DNA from: Drosophila pseudoobscura
Lineage: Eukaryota; Arthropoda; Insecta; Diptera; Drosophilidae
Direction: 5' to 3'
Assembly: GCF_009870125.1 (NCBI RefSeq)
Contig: NC_046679.1
Span: 28,148,001 to 28,212,000 of the forward strand
DNA length: 64,000 nt
Below the pieces are notes generated by a model. It did not search any database. It was given only the letters and a program-made list of their open reading frames with translations, and was not told the DNA's origin. The first letter of the stretch is position 1, and each line of letters opens with the position of its first letter. A program made the translations under genes and the position numbers. This document shows, in pieces, positions 29,766 to 42,498 of this stretch.

Positions 29766-32014
29766 TATTTGCATATCGAGTTAAAAAAAAGAATAATAAC
29801 AGAAATATACATATATGCTAGGAGGCAAGTACCTTGTACTCCAACCCCAGGTCCCTCGCTTCGTTGGCGCCGATATGAGTCAAATATCGAACGACGACGA
29901 TACAAAACTTTTTTATTTAATAATTCGTAAGGGTCATATATGATATTAAATTGAATTTGAATAATTTGAACCAAAAACTAAAGTTCTATAAAGAAATTGA
30001 ATTAAATATTTAATATTTTGTTCTACTATTTATTTAAGTCTCCAATTTCTATTACATTTTACTTTTTTTTTATATTTTATTAACTTTTTTCATTAAATTT
30101 GTTAAAAATAAATTTGTTTAAATATTTTTATATAGTTTTTATACATTTTTTATGTATTTTTTTTTTATATTTTGTATATTTTTTATTTATTTTTTATACA
30201 GTTTATATATCTTTTTTATATTTATTTAAATGTTTTTTTGTTTTTTAAGTTTCCTTTAAATATCTCCAAAAATAAAAAATAATTCTGTGTCAGACATCTT
30301 CCTGTAATCGTGATACCCCGCTCTGCCCAGCGTGCAAAAATCGTATAATAATGAAAGAAACTGTAAATATTGTTCACCTTGTAAGAGAGAGGGAGAGCGA
30401 GAGAGAAAACGTGTAGCACTTGTATAAAAATTCGCAAAAATACGAAAAAAAAGCAGAATTCAAATGTTGATTATTGTACGGCGTTCGATTGTACTCCAGT
30501 GGTTCTTGTTGTTGTTTTTGTTTTTCTTGTTGCTGTTACTTTCGCGATTGCTGTTGTTGTTGTTGTTGCTGTGGTGGTGTGCTCTCCTGTTGCTTTAGTT
30601 TTGTTGTTGTTTTATTTTTTGATTGCAGTTAGTTTTTGTACACCCCTTGCTCACCAGCTTCTCTTCTCTCCCCTCCCCTCCCCTCCTCTTCTCTGGTGCT
30701 GTTACAGCTCCTCTCCTTCCTTTGTCCGCCTCCTCTTCTGTACATTTACTCTTCTTGTGGCTGTGCGTTTTTGTTGTTGTGGCCTGTTGGATATTTATTG
30801 TTGGTTTTTGGGGCTTGTTGCTGCTGCTTTTGCTGCTCTTGGCCTAAAGTTGATTGCATGACATTGTTCTTATGCTGCTCTAAAGCGATGCCTCTGCTGT
30901 GCCTCTGCTCCACCTCTGCTGTGCTGGTTCTGTGCTCTGCTGGTCCTCTGCTCTTCCTCTGCTCTTCTTCTGCCCTCCCTCTACTCTGCTCTCCTTTGTG
31001 TGTGTTTTAGTGGATTGTTTATATTTATTTTGTTGTAGTTTTTCCCCAGTTATTTTCAAAATCAAAAGGCACCTTCATAGCCTCGTTCCACCCCATTCCT
31101 TCCCCCTCTCTCTCTCGCTATTTGGCATTTGCAATATTATTGAACAACAGGGCCAAAAACGCTGGCTAAAACGAAGCTGGAGATACTCTTCGAAGATACT
31201 CGAAGTGCAAGCCTTCCCGTGGGTTCTATCGAGTGAGAAATATTTTAAAGATTTTTCCGTTTTAACTAAAATACGATAAAAAAACTACTAATTATTTTCT
31301 AATGTTTTCTGCTTTTTCTTTGCCTTTTCTGCTTTGTAGAAAACCTGGTAATACCCTCTCTAGAGAGCATGGAAAACCACTAGAGTCTGACCGGACACCC
31401 CCCGGCACACTCTGCCCCTCCCCACTCCCCTCCCCTCTTTTTCGTTGTTCAAACTTTGATTTCTATTTCGTTTGTTGTGCAGTGTTTTGGTTTTTATTGT
31501 ATTATTTTTTCTTTTTTTTTGGCTGGTTGGAAAAACACTTGAAGTGCATTTCCCATTCTCCGCATTTTTCGTGTTGCAATTGATGAATGCCCGAGTAATA
31601 AACTAGAAAAACTGCCCATTTTTCTGAAAAGCGTCGAAGAGTGCTCAAAAGGAAAACTAGAGGGAATTTTCTGTGTAATTTTTTTTGGAGCGGGCAAGCT
31701 CCCTTGGGGATGCTACTCTCTGTGGTGCGGGGGCCGCTGAGGTGATGATTTAGACAAATCGCTTTTCGGGGGAGAGTGCGTTAAAAATAGTCGAAATATT
31801 GAAAATGTAGAACATGCTAGATTTTTGGAGCCAAGCGGCCCCAAAAGTAATTAAGGGAAATGATGTTTGCGCCCCTCCCAAAAAAATTACCCATCAATCG
31901 GAGGGGCGGGCAGAGAGGACAGGATTTTATTTAAGGGATTAAAGAATACAAAATAAATTCTTTATATATAGTAGTAGAAATCAGGAAAATATAATTTAAA
32001 AAAAAATTTTTTTT

Positions 32015-32375
32015 TCTAAAGGAAAAATGTCTCTTGGATAATTGGAATAATTCTTATTATTTCTGTAGAAAAAACGTCTCTTAATGGATTAATTTTTATT
32101 ATTTCGTTAGGAAAAATTTATCTTAATGAAATAATTCTTATTATTTCTATACAAAAAATGTCTCTTAATGGAATAATTATAATTATTTCTATAGAAAAAA
32201 TGTCTCTTTATGAAATAATATTTTTTTTCTATAGGAAAAATGCCTCCTAATGGAACAATTATTGTTTTTTCTATGGGAAAAATGTCTCTTTAATGGATTA
32301 GTTTGTATTATTTCTATAGAAAAAAATGTATCTTAATGGAATAATTCTTATTATTTCTATAGGGAAAAAATCGCC
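32015..32375 (+). repeat. ~43-bp tandem repeat, about eight copies
   Basis: Units follow the pattern TATTTCTATAGAAAAAATGT then CTCTTAATGGAATAATTCTT. They differ at several positions each, so the array is old. No ORF. Confidence 0.85.
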
Positions 32376-33977
32376 TAATTGTTTCGTTTATCAGAAATCA
32401 GCAAAACAACAAATTGTATTATTATTTTATAATCAAATCTAAAGCGTTTACTAATTAAAAAATAAATAAAAAAAAGAATATCTTGAGGAAAAATAAATAT
32501 TTGTTAATATTTTTCCATCTTCCTCCTATATTGGCATTATCCCTGTCTCTCGCTCTCTCTCCCTCCTTGCCTTATTCCCCTCTCTATTGGCATTATCCCA
32601 CTCTTGCTTCCTCCCTCCCTCCCCCCTTTTGCGGAGCCTAATGGAGCATTTATTCTCATATTGCAAGCAAGGAATTTATGCATTTTAACTGCAATTTAAT
32701 GCAGACATTGATAGCCTCATAAAAACTTGAGAAGGCAGAAAGAGAGGGAAAAGGAGAGGGAATGAAGAGTGTTAAAAAGAGAGTGGAGACTTCTGTGGCG
32801 GCATATGGCTTGGGGAGTGGGGAGGGGTGGGGGGAGAATCGTAAGAACCCGGGCCACATTATTGATATTGACAATAATGCGACAACATTTTGAAAGAATC
32901 CGTTTTATAATAATAATAAACGATAATAATATTCGCTGATGGGAAAGAACAGAAGAAGATAGAGAGGGAGAGAGAGAGGGAGAGGGAGAGGGAGAGGAAG
33001 AGGAAGGAGTACCCATAATGCCCGTCAGCACTTGACTTGCATTTTATGCCACAAATTATATAAAAAACATAAAGAGGTCAAAAGGCGAGAGGAGTAAAAG
33101 CAATCAAAAGGAGACCATAACGAAGTGGAGAAAAGTGGAAACTGCAGGGAAATTGCAGGGAAATTCTTGTAAATTCTAGAAATTAACTTTGTGGCTAAAG
33201 AATTTCAGAGATTTTTAAGGTTAATTTTTAATGAGGATTTCATAGAAATTTCTTAATTTTATCTACAGCTTTTGTTGCTCCAGCAATCGATTCTCAAGGG
33301 AATCAATGGGCATTTATTATCAGTTAAAAAATGTTTTTTTTTTTAGGAGAACAGCACTAGAGACTCTTTTGGAAACAAAAGCAGGCTCTGGGATTTTTTT
33401 CTTCAAATAAATATCTTTGTAAAATTCTGTTTTTTTTCAGTTCCAAAGCCAAAAGCGCATCAACAAAGAGGGTTTCCTTGGAAGACCTTTCTATATATTT
33501 TATGGAATAACCATAGTTTCTTTATAAATATAAATGCACACCCGACCTCTTCCTCCTCTTTTTTTCTTCTTTAAAACTTTCCTGCAAGTGAAACTTTTCT
33601 GACATTTTGCTCCTCTTTCGTCATCCCAGCAGGAGGCAGTGTCAAAAGAGTTGTCAGAGCCATCAGCTACAGTGTCAAACATATGTATATGCACACCCAC
33701 CACCTCTTGGCCTGGCAGCCAGCCTTTTTGGTGTTGCTTTTCGATGGGCCAGCCCTATTCCTGTTTCCATAAGTGAAAGGCTCTCTTTTTGGAGGGTTGA
33801 AATATGCTTGTTTTTATGCCATTGCTGTACCGCACATTGAATTTTACAATATTTACAATATGTCTTTAAAAAAGGAAGGAAGAAAATGGTCTATTGCTGG
33901 TGTTTTGTTTTTTTGAAAATTAATTCTTGGTGGAACTCTCTTGATTGTAGCTGATTGCAGATTGATTGTGTGTGTGT

Positions 33978-33995
33978 GTGAGGGGGGGGGGGGGG
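33978..33995. repeat. Poly-G tract beside eIF1
   Basis: (GT)n runs into about 14-15 consecutive G residues just downstream of the eIF1 stop (minus-strand gene). Confidence 0.85.
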
Positions 33996-34017
33996 CTTGT
34001 CTCGCCCTGCCCTGCCC

Positions 34018-34350
34018 TTAGAACCCATGGACCTTCAGTTGATCGGCCTTGGCCAGTCCGACCTTGGTCAGCCACTGGCAGATGTTCTCCCGCTGATCGC
34101 CCTGCAGCTGCAGGACCTCCCCGTACTCCTGGTGCTCGACGACGGTGCCATTGCAGGCGAACTCCTTCTTGCAGGCGCGCACAATCTTCTTCAGGTCGTA
34201 CTCCTGCGACAGGCCCTGGACAGTGGTCAAGGTCTTGCGGCCATTGCGCTGCTGAATGCGGATGTGGATCAGTCCGTCCTGGATATCGTCGTCGTTGCCC
34301 TTCTGGGCATCCGCAAAGGGGTCGCGGGTGTTCAAGTTTTGGATCGACAT
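34018..34350 (-). CDS. eIF1: eIF1 (SUI1) translation initiation factor, intronless
   Basis: Cytosolic factor of the 40S pre-initiation complex that enforces AUG selection. A single exon of 110 residues, the normal eIF1 length, starting MSIQNLNTRDPFADAQKGND. The SUI1 fold runs from about residue 28 (IHIRIQQRNGRKTLTTVQGL) through YDLKKIVRACKKEFACNG and YGEVLQLQGDQRENICQWL to VGLAKADQLKVHGF at the C-terminus, with no frameshift or stop. Codons are GC-ending, in sharp contrast to the AT-rich DNA around it, which implies selection on the protein. From memory the D. melanogaster gene maps to 3L, so this may be a retrocopy that landed in the large plus-strand intron. No clear poly(A) remnant or target duplication is seen, only an A-rich stretch about 100 bp downstream. 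Confidence 0.93.
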   Translation of the reverse strand: MSIQNLNTRDPFADAQKGNDDDIQDGLIHIRIQQRNGRKTLTTVQGLSQEYDLKKIVRACKKEFACNGTVVEHQEYGEVLQLQGDQRENICQWLTKVGLAKADQLKVHGF

Positions 34351-34756
34351 CAAAGCTTCAAAACGATTTGAAACGGTTTATTTTCGAATATTATTATTTT
34401 CGGATTGTTTGAAATCGTTGGATGTTTTCGATTCAACTGAGAAAATCACAATGAGAATAAAAAGGCAGGGCGAAAAGTTAACTAAAAACAAGGCCAAGGG
34501 TTCCTTGGATTGGGAGTTTTTTGTCAGTGCCAGTGCCCCCTAGGGTTGCCTTTGTTTTTGCCTGAAATTCATCGGTAAAAAGATCCTCGTGATTCGTTTA
34601 AGGGAAATCGGGTTATAGACCGAATGAATTTTAAATAATGGGTGGGACGTTCCTAAAAGTTTATTCATGAATTAATTTATTATAAGAAAAGGTTCTTTAA
34701 ATAATTTTGTAATTTTTACTACAAAATTTAATGTAATTAATAAAGAATTTTTTAAT

Positions 34757-35180
34757 AAAATTGTAAATTTTGTTGGGAAATTATATAATTTATTTAAATT
34801 TTTTTCGGAAATTATATCATTTATTTAAAATTTTTGTTTATAAATTAGGAATTTAAATACAAAATTTTGGGGCTTATAAATATCGCTTTGAAAGCAGATA
34901 TTTTCCCTTGAATTTTGCTATATTTTTAACAGAATTTCGTTGGGGTTTCGATGCTCCTTTAACCCCCCCATCACTAGTTTATTAATAAAATTGTAATTAA
35001 ATTTGTTGGGAAATTATATAAATTATTTAAAATTTTTTGTTTATAAATTAAGAATTTACATAAACAATTTTGGGGCTTATAAATATCGCTTTCAAAGCAG
35101 ATATTTTCCCTTGATTTTTGTATTATTTTTAACAGAATTTCGTTCGGGTTTCGATGCTCCTTTAACCCCCCCCCCCATCC
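34757..35180 (+). repeat. Tandem duplication of ~200 bp
   Basis: Left unit about 34757-34976 and right unit about 34985-35180 share TTGTTGGGAAATTATATAA, TTTTGGGGCTTATAAATATC, GCAGATATTTTCCCTTGA, AACAGAATTTCGTT and GGGTTTCGATGCTCCTTTAA, then a C-run. The copies are highly similar, suggesting recent duplication. Confidence 0.85.
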
Positions 35181-36642
35181 CTCACGTTGTTCCTTTGCTT
35201 TTGATGCCAAAAAATTGTCCATGTCCGGGACTCTGTTTTCGCCGCTTAATTGAAGTTTCATTAACTTGTTGTGCATCATTATAATTAAGCATAATTACAA
35301 AAGGGGGAAAAAGAGGGGAGAAGAGAACAAAGAGTGCCTTTTTGCGCTCCACAAAGATGATTCAGATGTGGTTCGGGGAGCATTTTCTTGATATGACGAA
35401 AATGAAAATCAGACAACGAATGACCCGCTTCGTTGACCCCCCATTTAAAGAGAGGAAAGGGGGGTGGGGCGCCCCTCTGCTGCGCTCAAGTGAGCGCAAG
35501 TTTTGTTTTCCGACGGAAGCTTATCTTTTTTATAAAGAGGGCTGCCCCCTGAACAATTTGGAAATTAAAACTATTATTTTGGGGTGTTTTTACCTATTGC
35601 TTTTGGCTTTTTGTTGCTGTCATAAAATGCTTTTGGAGTTTATTTTGTGGCACTTCCTGTTTCATTGATTTTGGTGTTTTTTTTTGGGGGGGCTAAAAGT
35701 GCATTGGATGGCAGGAAATGTTTGGGTCTATAGAAATTTGGAGATAAATGTAGTTTATAAAAGTTCAAACACCTGAAAGTGGCCAACAATTTCGAGGAAA
35801 ATTGTTATGCCTTCATTTCGAAAATTATTATAAAAGGAAAAAGGCAACAAAAGATATAATTTTTAAGATAAGGTTTCTAAATTTACTATACTCCTAGCTA
35901 AGGGTATTATCCACCTAATGGCCAAAAATCATCGTAAAAGTATAAATATAACACTCAAAAAATATGAATAATCTATTTGTACTAAAATATTCCCATTTCC
36001 TATTTTCCAAGGTTTTTCTTTGTAATTTGCATATATTTGGTTTCTGGCCATCTTTCTTTAGTTTTCCTACCCCTTCACTCCTTTCTTTGGTTCCTATCTT
36101 CTCGTGAAAGTCACGTACCAACCGAAAAATTCGAAACACAAATTGATTTTCGTGGCCGGCGTCTGCAAATAATCAAATCAACAAACCAGAACCCCAACCC
36201 CAACCACAACCCCAGCTCCAACCCCAACCATTCATCTCTTTTTCCTCGCTGCCCAAAAATCAATCTTTTGGCCCCGCTATCCATCAGCGAGTGAAAGAGA
36301 AGACGCCCCAAAAATTGTGGTCATTAGTTTTTATATTTTATTTATTTTTTTTGGCAGAAAAAGGAATCAAATTGTGGAATGCCCGTTCATGACTGAAACG
36401 CCAGCGAACTACTTAGCCAAGTTTTTTCTGGTGAACGAAGGAGCTTTGTGGGGGCTTTGTTTAAACTGATTTTTGGTAGCGCCAGAGCCCCTTCCGCCAG
36501 CCTTCTAGTGGGGCCCCTGCCCCACTGCCTCTTGATGAGTTGCATCAATCAGTGGTGGAGGGGGGGAGGGGCCTTCTACGAGCCATTGTCTGAACTTGAA
36601 ATTGACTTTTAAGCAGGCCCCAAAAGGCACGGCAGGCAGACA

Positions 36643-36668
36643 GATGGATGGATGGATGGATGGATGGA
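36643..36668. repeat. (GATG)n microsatellite
   Basis: Six consecutive GATG units. Confidence 0.9.
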
Positions 36669-37157
36669 GGAGATCTCGGTAACCGAGAGATCCAAACCGA
36701 GATCCGAACGTCAGAGAACCGCAACATAAAAGCCTAATGATCTCCAGCCCCAAGATTGAGTTACATGCATCCGAATCTCTTGCGATCTCTCGCCCGTTCT
36801 CTCTGTCTCTCGGTGGATTCTCCCTCCCTTCTCCACCCCCCCTCCTCTTGCGCCAACAATCCAACCACCTCTCAACAGTTAATCACGAACTCTGGGCCAA
36901 AAGAATGCCGGATTAAGGCGGCGTCTCCCCCCCCCGCCCAGCCGCACCACAACTTGACTGGAACCAGTTTTTATGGAGCGCCGGCTTCAAAGTTGTCTGT
37001 CGATTGTTTGTGATGCTGAAAGACGTAGAGGGAATACCCTCTGATTGAGTCGGGACGGAAAGGGGTCTGTGGACTTGTGGATGGCATTCGTCACTAAAGA
37101 TTCCCGTGAAGTGGGCTCTGATGGGAGAGACTTTCGTCTTGATTCAATGGAACTATT

Positions 37158-37191
<34 letters not shown>

Positions 37192-37200
37192 GAGAGAGAG
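37158..37200. repeat. (GA)n microsatellite
   Basis: About 21 GA units with one C interruption. Confidence 0.92.
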
Positions 37201-37205
37201 TTCGT

Positions 37206-37720
37206 TATACCAATTGATTAGTGGTGTAGGTTTTTTTACAAAAGTATATATGTATATTTTTTGTACTTCTTAGTATTTTTTTTACTTTGTAGTATTTTTT
37301 ATTAGGTATTTTATGGGGCTTTTAATTTTTTTTAAGTATTTAATTATTTATTAATATTTTTAAAGCTGTTTTTGTCAGTTAATATTTTATTTTTTATTTT
37401 AGGAAATTTTTACAATTTTTTTGTATATTATTTTTTTTTATTATTTTCTTTAGCGAATTTTTTATAGTATTTTCTTAAGTGTTTTTACTTTTTAGTAATT
37501 AAAGTATTATAATGATCATTTTCCGTATTTTTTTGTAGTATATATTTGATATTTTTTTAAGACTATTCTTTAGTATTTTCTTGGGGTTTTTTATTTATTT
37601 TTAGTATCTTTTGTATTTTTTAAATATTTTCCTCCAATTTTGTTGTTGTTTTTTTTTCGTTTTAGTATTTCTATTGATTTTTTCATATTTTTTCGGCAAT
37701 ATGTTTTAGTATTTTCCTTG
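37206..37720 (+). repeat. AGTATTTT motif cluster 1
   Basis: T-rich DNA in which TAGTATTTT or close variants recur every 15-40 bp. Further clusters lie at about 39035-39440, 42499-43060 and 44385-44825, and on the opposite strand at 46560-46860 and 47835-47960. Confidence 0.7.
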
Positions 37721-39034
37721 GTATTATTTCGTATTTTCTTTATCATAGAGCATTCTAAAATCGTTTATTTTTCTAAATTTCTTTGTTACTCTTTTGCTGG
37801 GGGGGGGTTTTTTTTTGTAAATCAAGTTTTGCAGTTTTTGGAGTCCGGGGTCTTGGGGTCCGGGGGTCTGGGGGTCTGGCGCGTTTTTGAAATGTTTGTT
37901 ATTCCGCAAGAGTTGGGGGGCCAGGCAGCAAGCAACTCGTTTATGGCCCGCAGAGTGGGGTGGGAGGGATACAGGGGGCTGGGGCAGGGGGGTGCAGAAG
38001 GGATAAGGGAGTTGCACTCTGGGATGAGCCAAGGTTTTTGGCGGATGATTGTGTTTCGGGGGCTACTTTAACTTCTTTTGGTCTTTCGGTCTTTCGGCTT
38101 TCGGCTCTCTGGCTTTTGGCTTCTGGCTTCTGGCATATTTGTTGTGCGGCTTGCAGCAGCAACAAGCAAAACGTGCAGCGCCAAAATATGCAACTGCAAC
38201 AAGATCTTCGCCCTGCAACAGCGTTGTTGGAGTCGTCATCCCGTCTAGCTTTTGGTGTTTGGTTGTGCGGAGTCTGGAGTCTCTTGTCTCTTGTTAGCCT
38301 TCCTTTCTTCTTTTGTTTTCTGGGGCTCGAGTATGGGGCTCCCGACTTCGGGGTCTCTCTCTCTGTTTGGGCCACTCTGCTCTGCTGTTTGGCCTCTGCT
38401 TGGCTATCTGCCAATTGTTTGGCAAATTAACAGCCACGAAAGGAGTTGTGGCCCCTGCCACAGCTACGGCTCCTCTGTGTTGCGTCTGTTGCAAGTGGCT
38501 TTTTGCTGCGTTCCTCTGCAAATGTTTTGGCAAAAATAACATTTAAATATGCCTTTGTTTGGTCGAAAAGTCTTTGCCCTTCTCCTTAGTCAAGTCGTAC
38601 CGCCGCTTCTTTAAATCTCATTCTTCACCCGTCTTTGGAGATTCTTTGGCCCTCTCTCTTTGCAGCTCTTGATAGTCTCTTCGGTTGTACTTGTTTTTTG
38701 TGCGTTCCTTTCACGGGCGATTGCCCTTGCTCTGGGGATAATCTAGACTTGGTGGAGCGGTTGTGTAACCGAAGTGGGAAGTAGCTTCGATCTTGTCAAG
38801 TACTATAGAACCTCTAAAAACGGACAGGTTCCCCTTGGGCAAGACATGTACTTGGCTTTTTTTTTTATTTATTTGTTTTTTTTGTTTGCATATTTTAATG
38901 GAAGTATGAGACCAAATAAAGACAAAAATCGAGTAGTATTTTTGCAGTATGTTTTGGTATTTTATTTTGGTTTTCTGTTAATAATTACTGAAGAATTGTT
39001 TTTTTTTTATATTTTATGAGAAATTTTTTAAAGT

Positions 39035-39440
39035 TCGTTTTAGTGTTTTATGTATTTTGTTAGTTTTTGTCGTATTTTATTAATTTATATTTTCAGTATT
39101 TTATGAATAATTTTTTTTTAGTATTTTATTCATTTATATTTTTAGTAATATATTTAGTGTTTTCAGAATTTTATTTACTATGTTCAGTATTTTATTTAGA
39201 ATTTCTTGTATTTTTTTTTTACATAGTAAATAGTTTGTATAATTTGTGGTATTTTGTGTAAATTTGTATATTTGTATTATTTTGTATATTTGTATTTTTT
39301 TGTATATTTATGTTATTTTTAATAGTATTTTTAAATATTATTTAGATAATTTAGTATTTATTGCTTAGAATTATTAGTATTTGTAAGTATTTTAAAAAAT
39401 ATTTTTTAAAAGTATTGTTTAAACTTTTTATTGGGTATTT
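39035..39440 (+). repeat. AGTATTTT motif cluster 2
   Basis: Same T-rich AGTATTTTATT-type recurrence, with spacing less regular than in cluster 3. Confidence 0.65.
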
Positions 39441-40026
39441 AATATCTTTTCCTTCATTGAATCTCAATAATCCTCCTCTATGAAAAGTATGAAAAATACT
39501 TCCCAAAAGATGGTTTCCCGTAGGGTATTCCCTTCTCCGATGTACTAGAGCTTCCTTCTGGAGCTACCTGCTTCCTTCTTTATCTGTGCTTTTTTTCGTC
39601 TCTGTGTGTTTGTGTGCCATTGAATTTACGATGCATTCATGCATCCTTCTGGATGCATCCATATTTAGTGAAATTACATGCTTTGCGATAAGGCAGAGGA
39701 GTCGGAATATCCAGCAGAAGCATGGGGATGAATGGAGGCTGCATATACCCCCATTTCGCGTAATCCTTGAGCAACTAATTAGCCAAAGAAGGCCACCGCC
39801 GCGTGTGTTTTGTGTTTTCTTTAGTTCCAGGAAAAAGATTTAACCGATTTTTCTGGCATACATAATTAGGCGGAAAAAGTAGATTGTTTTTAGTATTTTT
39901 TGCTGTTGTTATTTCTGCGGCAAAAACTGGCTTTATAATGCCTCAATTTCCTCTCTTTTAAAACCTTTTTCAACGCTTGTTTATCTTCTTTTTTTAATGC
40001 CTTTTTCTTCTTCTTTTTTCCTTGCA

Positions 40027-40028
40027 GG
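40027..40028 (+). promoter_or_regulatory. Recursive splice (ratchet) site
   Basis: A 3' splice site with a 23-base pyrimidine tract (40001-40023) ending CTTGCAG is joined with no exon to a donor GTAAGC. This juxtaposed CAG|GTAAG with a long pyrimidine tract is the published signature of Drosophila zero-length recursive splice sites, which occur in long introns. It is on the same strand as the donor at 21475 and the acceptor at 58948. Confidence 0.65.
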
Positions 40029-41121
40029 TAAGCACCACGCCATTCGCATGCAAGGATAAATTGCATTGAAGACGGCATCCAGAGTCCTGTCTTGTGCGGC
40101 GGGTAAATAATCATCGTCTTTTAGCCCTTGAGAACCTTTGAAACTCGAGTGTTTTGATAGCAGATTGTGGGGCTTTCCTTTGACTTGAAGTTTGTTTTCT
40201 TTTTATTTTTTTGTTCGAGAATTGAAGCTTCTGATGATCTCAACTTTTTGTTTGCTTTACATGGAATCGAATGAAGTTCTCTGGCCTTTGAGAATAATGT
40301 TTTCCATGAAAAGTTTTGTGTGGCACTAACGAGAATGATCTTTCGGAATTAGAATTGAATGGAAACTGGAATTAAAAGTGCCTTGAAGCAAATGGGATGT
40401 AAATCTCTAGATACAATCTTTGAATGCAGATTTGCTCGATCTTGAGTTGCATTAATAATCAATGAGGATTTAAAATCATGTCTAATTGATAGACTGGATT
40501 ATAAAGATGCAAATTAAGAGCCACTTTAAGATAACCAACGATTTAATGCACTTTTAAAGACCAGTTCTGTATGGGAACTCTTCTATATCTCTCCCCCAAT
40601 TTATCCCCCACAATCAATCAACTGCATGCCACTTTTTTGCTCGCCTAAGACTTCCTTTAAAAACTAGAACATCTCTGCCATATGCCGGGCGCAGCATTCC
40701 TCTGGCATTCTCCATAAAATTCCCAACAAAATTCCCTGGATGTCGTCTGAGGCCATAAAACAAGTGGAAAATGAAGCTGGAAGCTGCACCGCTGCCATAA
40801 ATAATATATAAAATATAATAATAAAAAAAAAAAAAAAAAAATGGGAAGAACTGCTGTTGCAAGTGCAACCTGCCCTGCCGTCGCCGTCGTTGCAGCAATC
40901 GAAATGTCAGCAAGTTTTGTGCAGAAGTTCAACTTCTTGGCTTCGAAACTGCTTTTTCTTTGTGTCGCTCGCTCGTACTCGTAGTCGTACATGTATCTGC
41001 TAGATACAATTTACTATAGATGGATGTATAGATACATATACGCTGTTTTATAGGCTAACTGCTTTTCGCCTTTTCGCTCTGGCTCTGACTCTGGCTTTTG
41101 CCTTTGGCTGACTTCATCTTT

Positions 41122-42212
41122 TTATACCCGATACTCAAAATGAGTATTGGGGTATATTAGATTTGTGGTAAAAGTGGATGTGTGTAACGTCCAGAAGGAA
41201 TCGTTTCCGACCCTATAAAGTATATATATTCTTGATCAGCATCAATAGCCGAGTCGATTGAGCCCTGTCTGTCCGTCCGTCTGTCCGTCTGTCCGTCTGT
41301 CCGTCCCCTTCAGCGCCTAATGCTCAAAGACTATAAGAGCTAGAGCAACGATGTTTTGGATACAGACTTCTGTGATATGTCACTGCTCCAAAAATATTTC
41401 AAAACTTTGCCCCGCCCACTTACGCCCCCACAAAGGGCGAAAATCTGTGGCATCCACAATTTCGACGATAAGATAAAACAAAAAACGCAGAATCGTAGAG
41501 AATGACCATATCTTTCAGACTGCAGAATCTGAATTGGATCGTATTACTATTATAGCCAGCATCAAGAAAACAATTTCATTTTTTCTCGCCCTGTCTCTCT
41601 CTAACACACACGTAGCATAGGCGGCTTTGCTTAGAGTAAAACATTAGCGCCTAGATCTCAGAGACTATAAAAGCTAGATCAACCAAATTTGGTATCCACA
41701 CTCCTAATATATCGGACCGAGACGAGTTTGTTTCAAAATTTCGCCACACCCCCTTCCGCCCCCGCAAAGGATGCAAATCTGGGGATATTCACAAATCTCA
41801 GAGACTATTAAAGCTAGAGTAACCAAATTTAGTATCCGCACTCCTGTTAGATGTCACTATAAAACGTTTATCTCAAAATTTCGCCCCACCCCCTTCCGCC
41901 CCCACAAAGGACGAAAATCTGTTGCATCCACAATATTGCAGATTTGAGAAAACTAAAAACGCAGAATCATAGATAATGACCATATCTATCAGATTGCTGA
42001 ATCTGGATCAGATCAGATAATTTTTGTAGCCAAAAGGAACAAATCAATTTGCATTGGCTACGCAGCGCCCGACGTCACGCTCAGACTGATTTTCTGTCTC
42101 TCTCGCACGCACTCTTTGTCGTGTCGTTAAATATTAGCGGCGTCTGCCGGAGGAGAGCCATACTGACTTAGTATCGGGTATAACCGTAGAGTTGCGGTGT
42201 CCGCAGCAACTC
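41122..42212 (+). mobile_element. DINE-1/Helitron-like non-autonomous element
   Basis: Perfect 14-bp inverted repeats TTATACCCGATACT (41122-41135) and AGTATCGGGTATAA (42170-42183). Hallmark blocks: AACGTCCAGAAGGAATCGTT, ATATATTCTTGATCAGCATC, a (CTGTCCGT)n array near 41268-41305, and about three diverged internal repeats of CTCAGAGACTATAAAAGCTA plus TTTCGCCCCACCCCCTTCCG. A perfect 7-bp stem GAGTTGC/GCAACTC lies just after the right repeat (42189-42212), like a Helitron 3' hairpin, though no CTRR end is obvious. No coding capacity. This family is abundant in Drosophila; obscura-group relatives are known as ISY/SGM. Confidence 0.75.
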
Positions 42213-42498
42213 ACAACGTTCCCCCTCGTCTTTTTCTTTACGCTCGATCGAGCTGCTCAAAAAAATATAAATGACAGTGTTTGAAGCAGACAGCTTTAAT
42301 ACCCTTGAAAAGCGATTGACACGGAAATACATAAGCACTCGTCTCAATTGAGTGGCATCTTTTATTCGCATCAAGAATTTGGAAAGGAATGAAGAAAGGA
42401 ATGTTTTAGTATTTCCAATTGTTTTTCCGGAAAAATAAAATACAAATACAAAATATATATGTACTTGAAAATATAGTTAAATAATTGCTGAAAACTGG

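Noticed and set aside
29270..29974. 234-residue minus-strand ORF rich in Ile/Tyr/Leu/Phe
   Set aside because: It is the translation of an A/T-only minisatellite; no domain and purely periodic.
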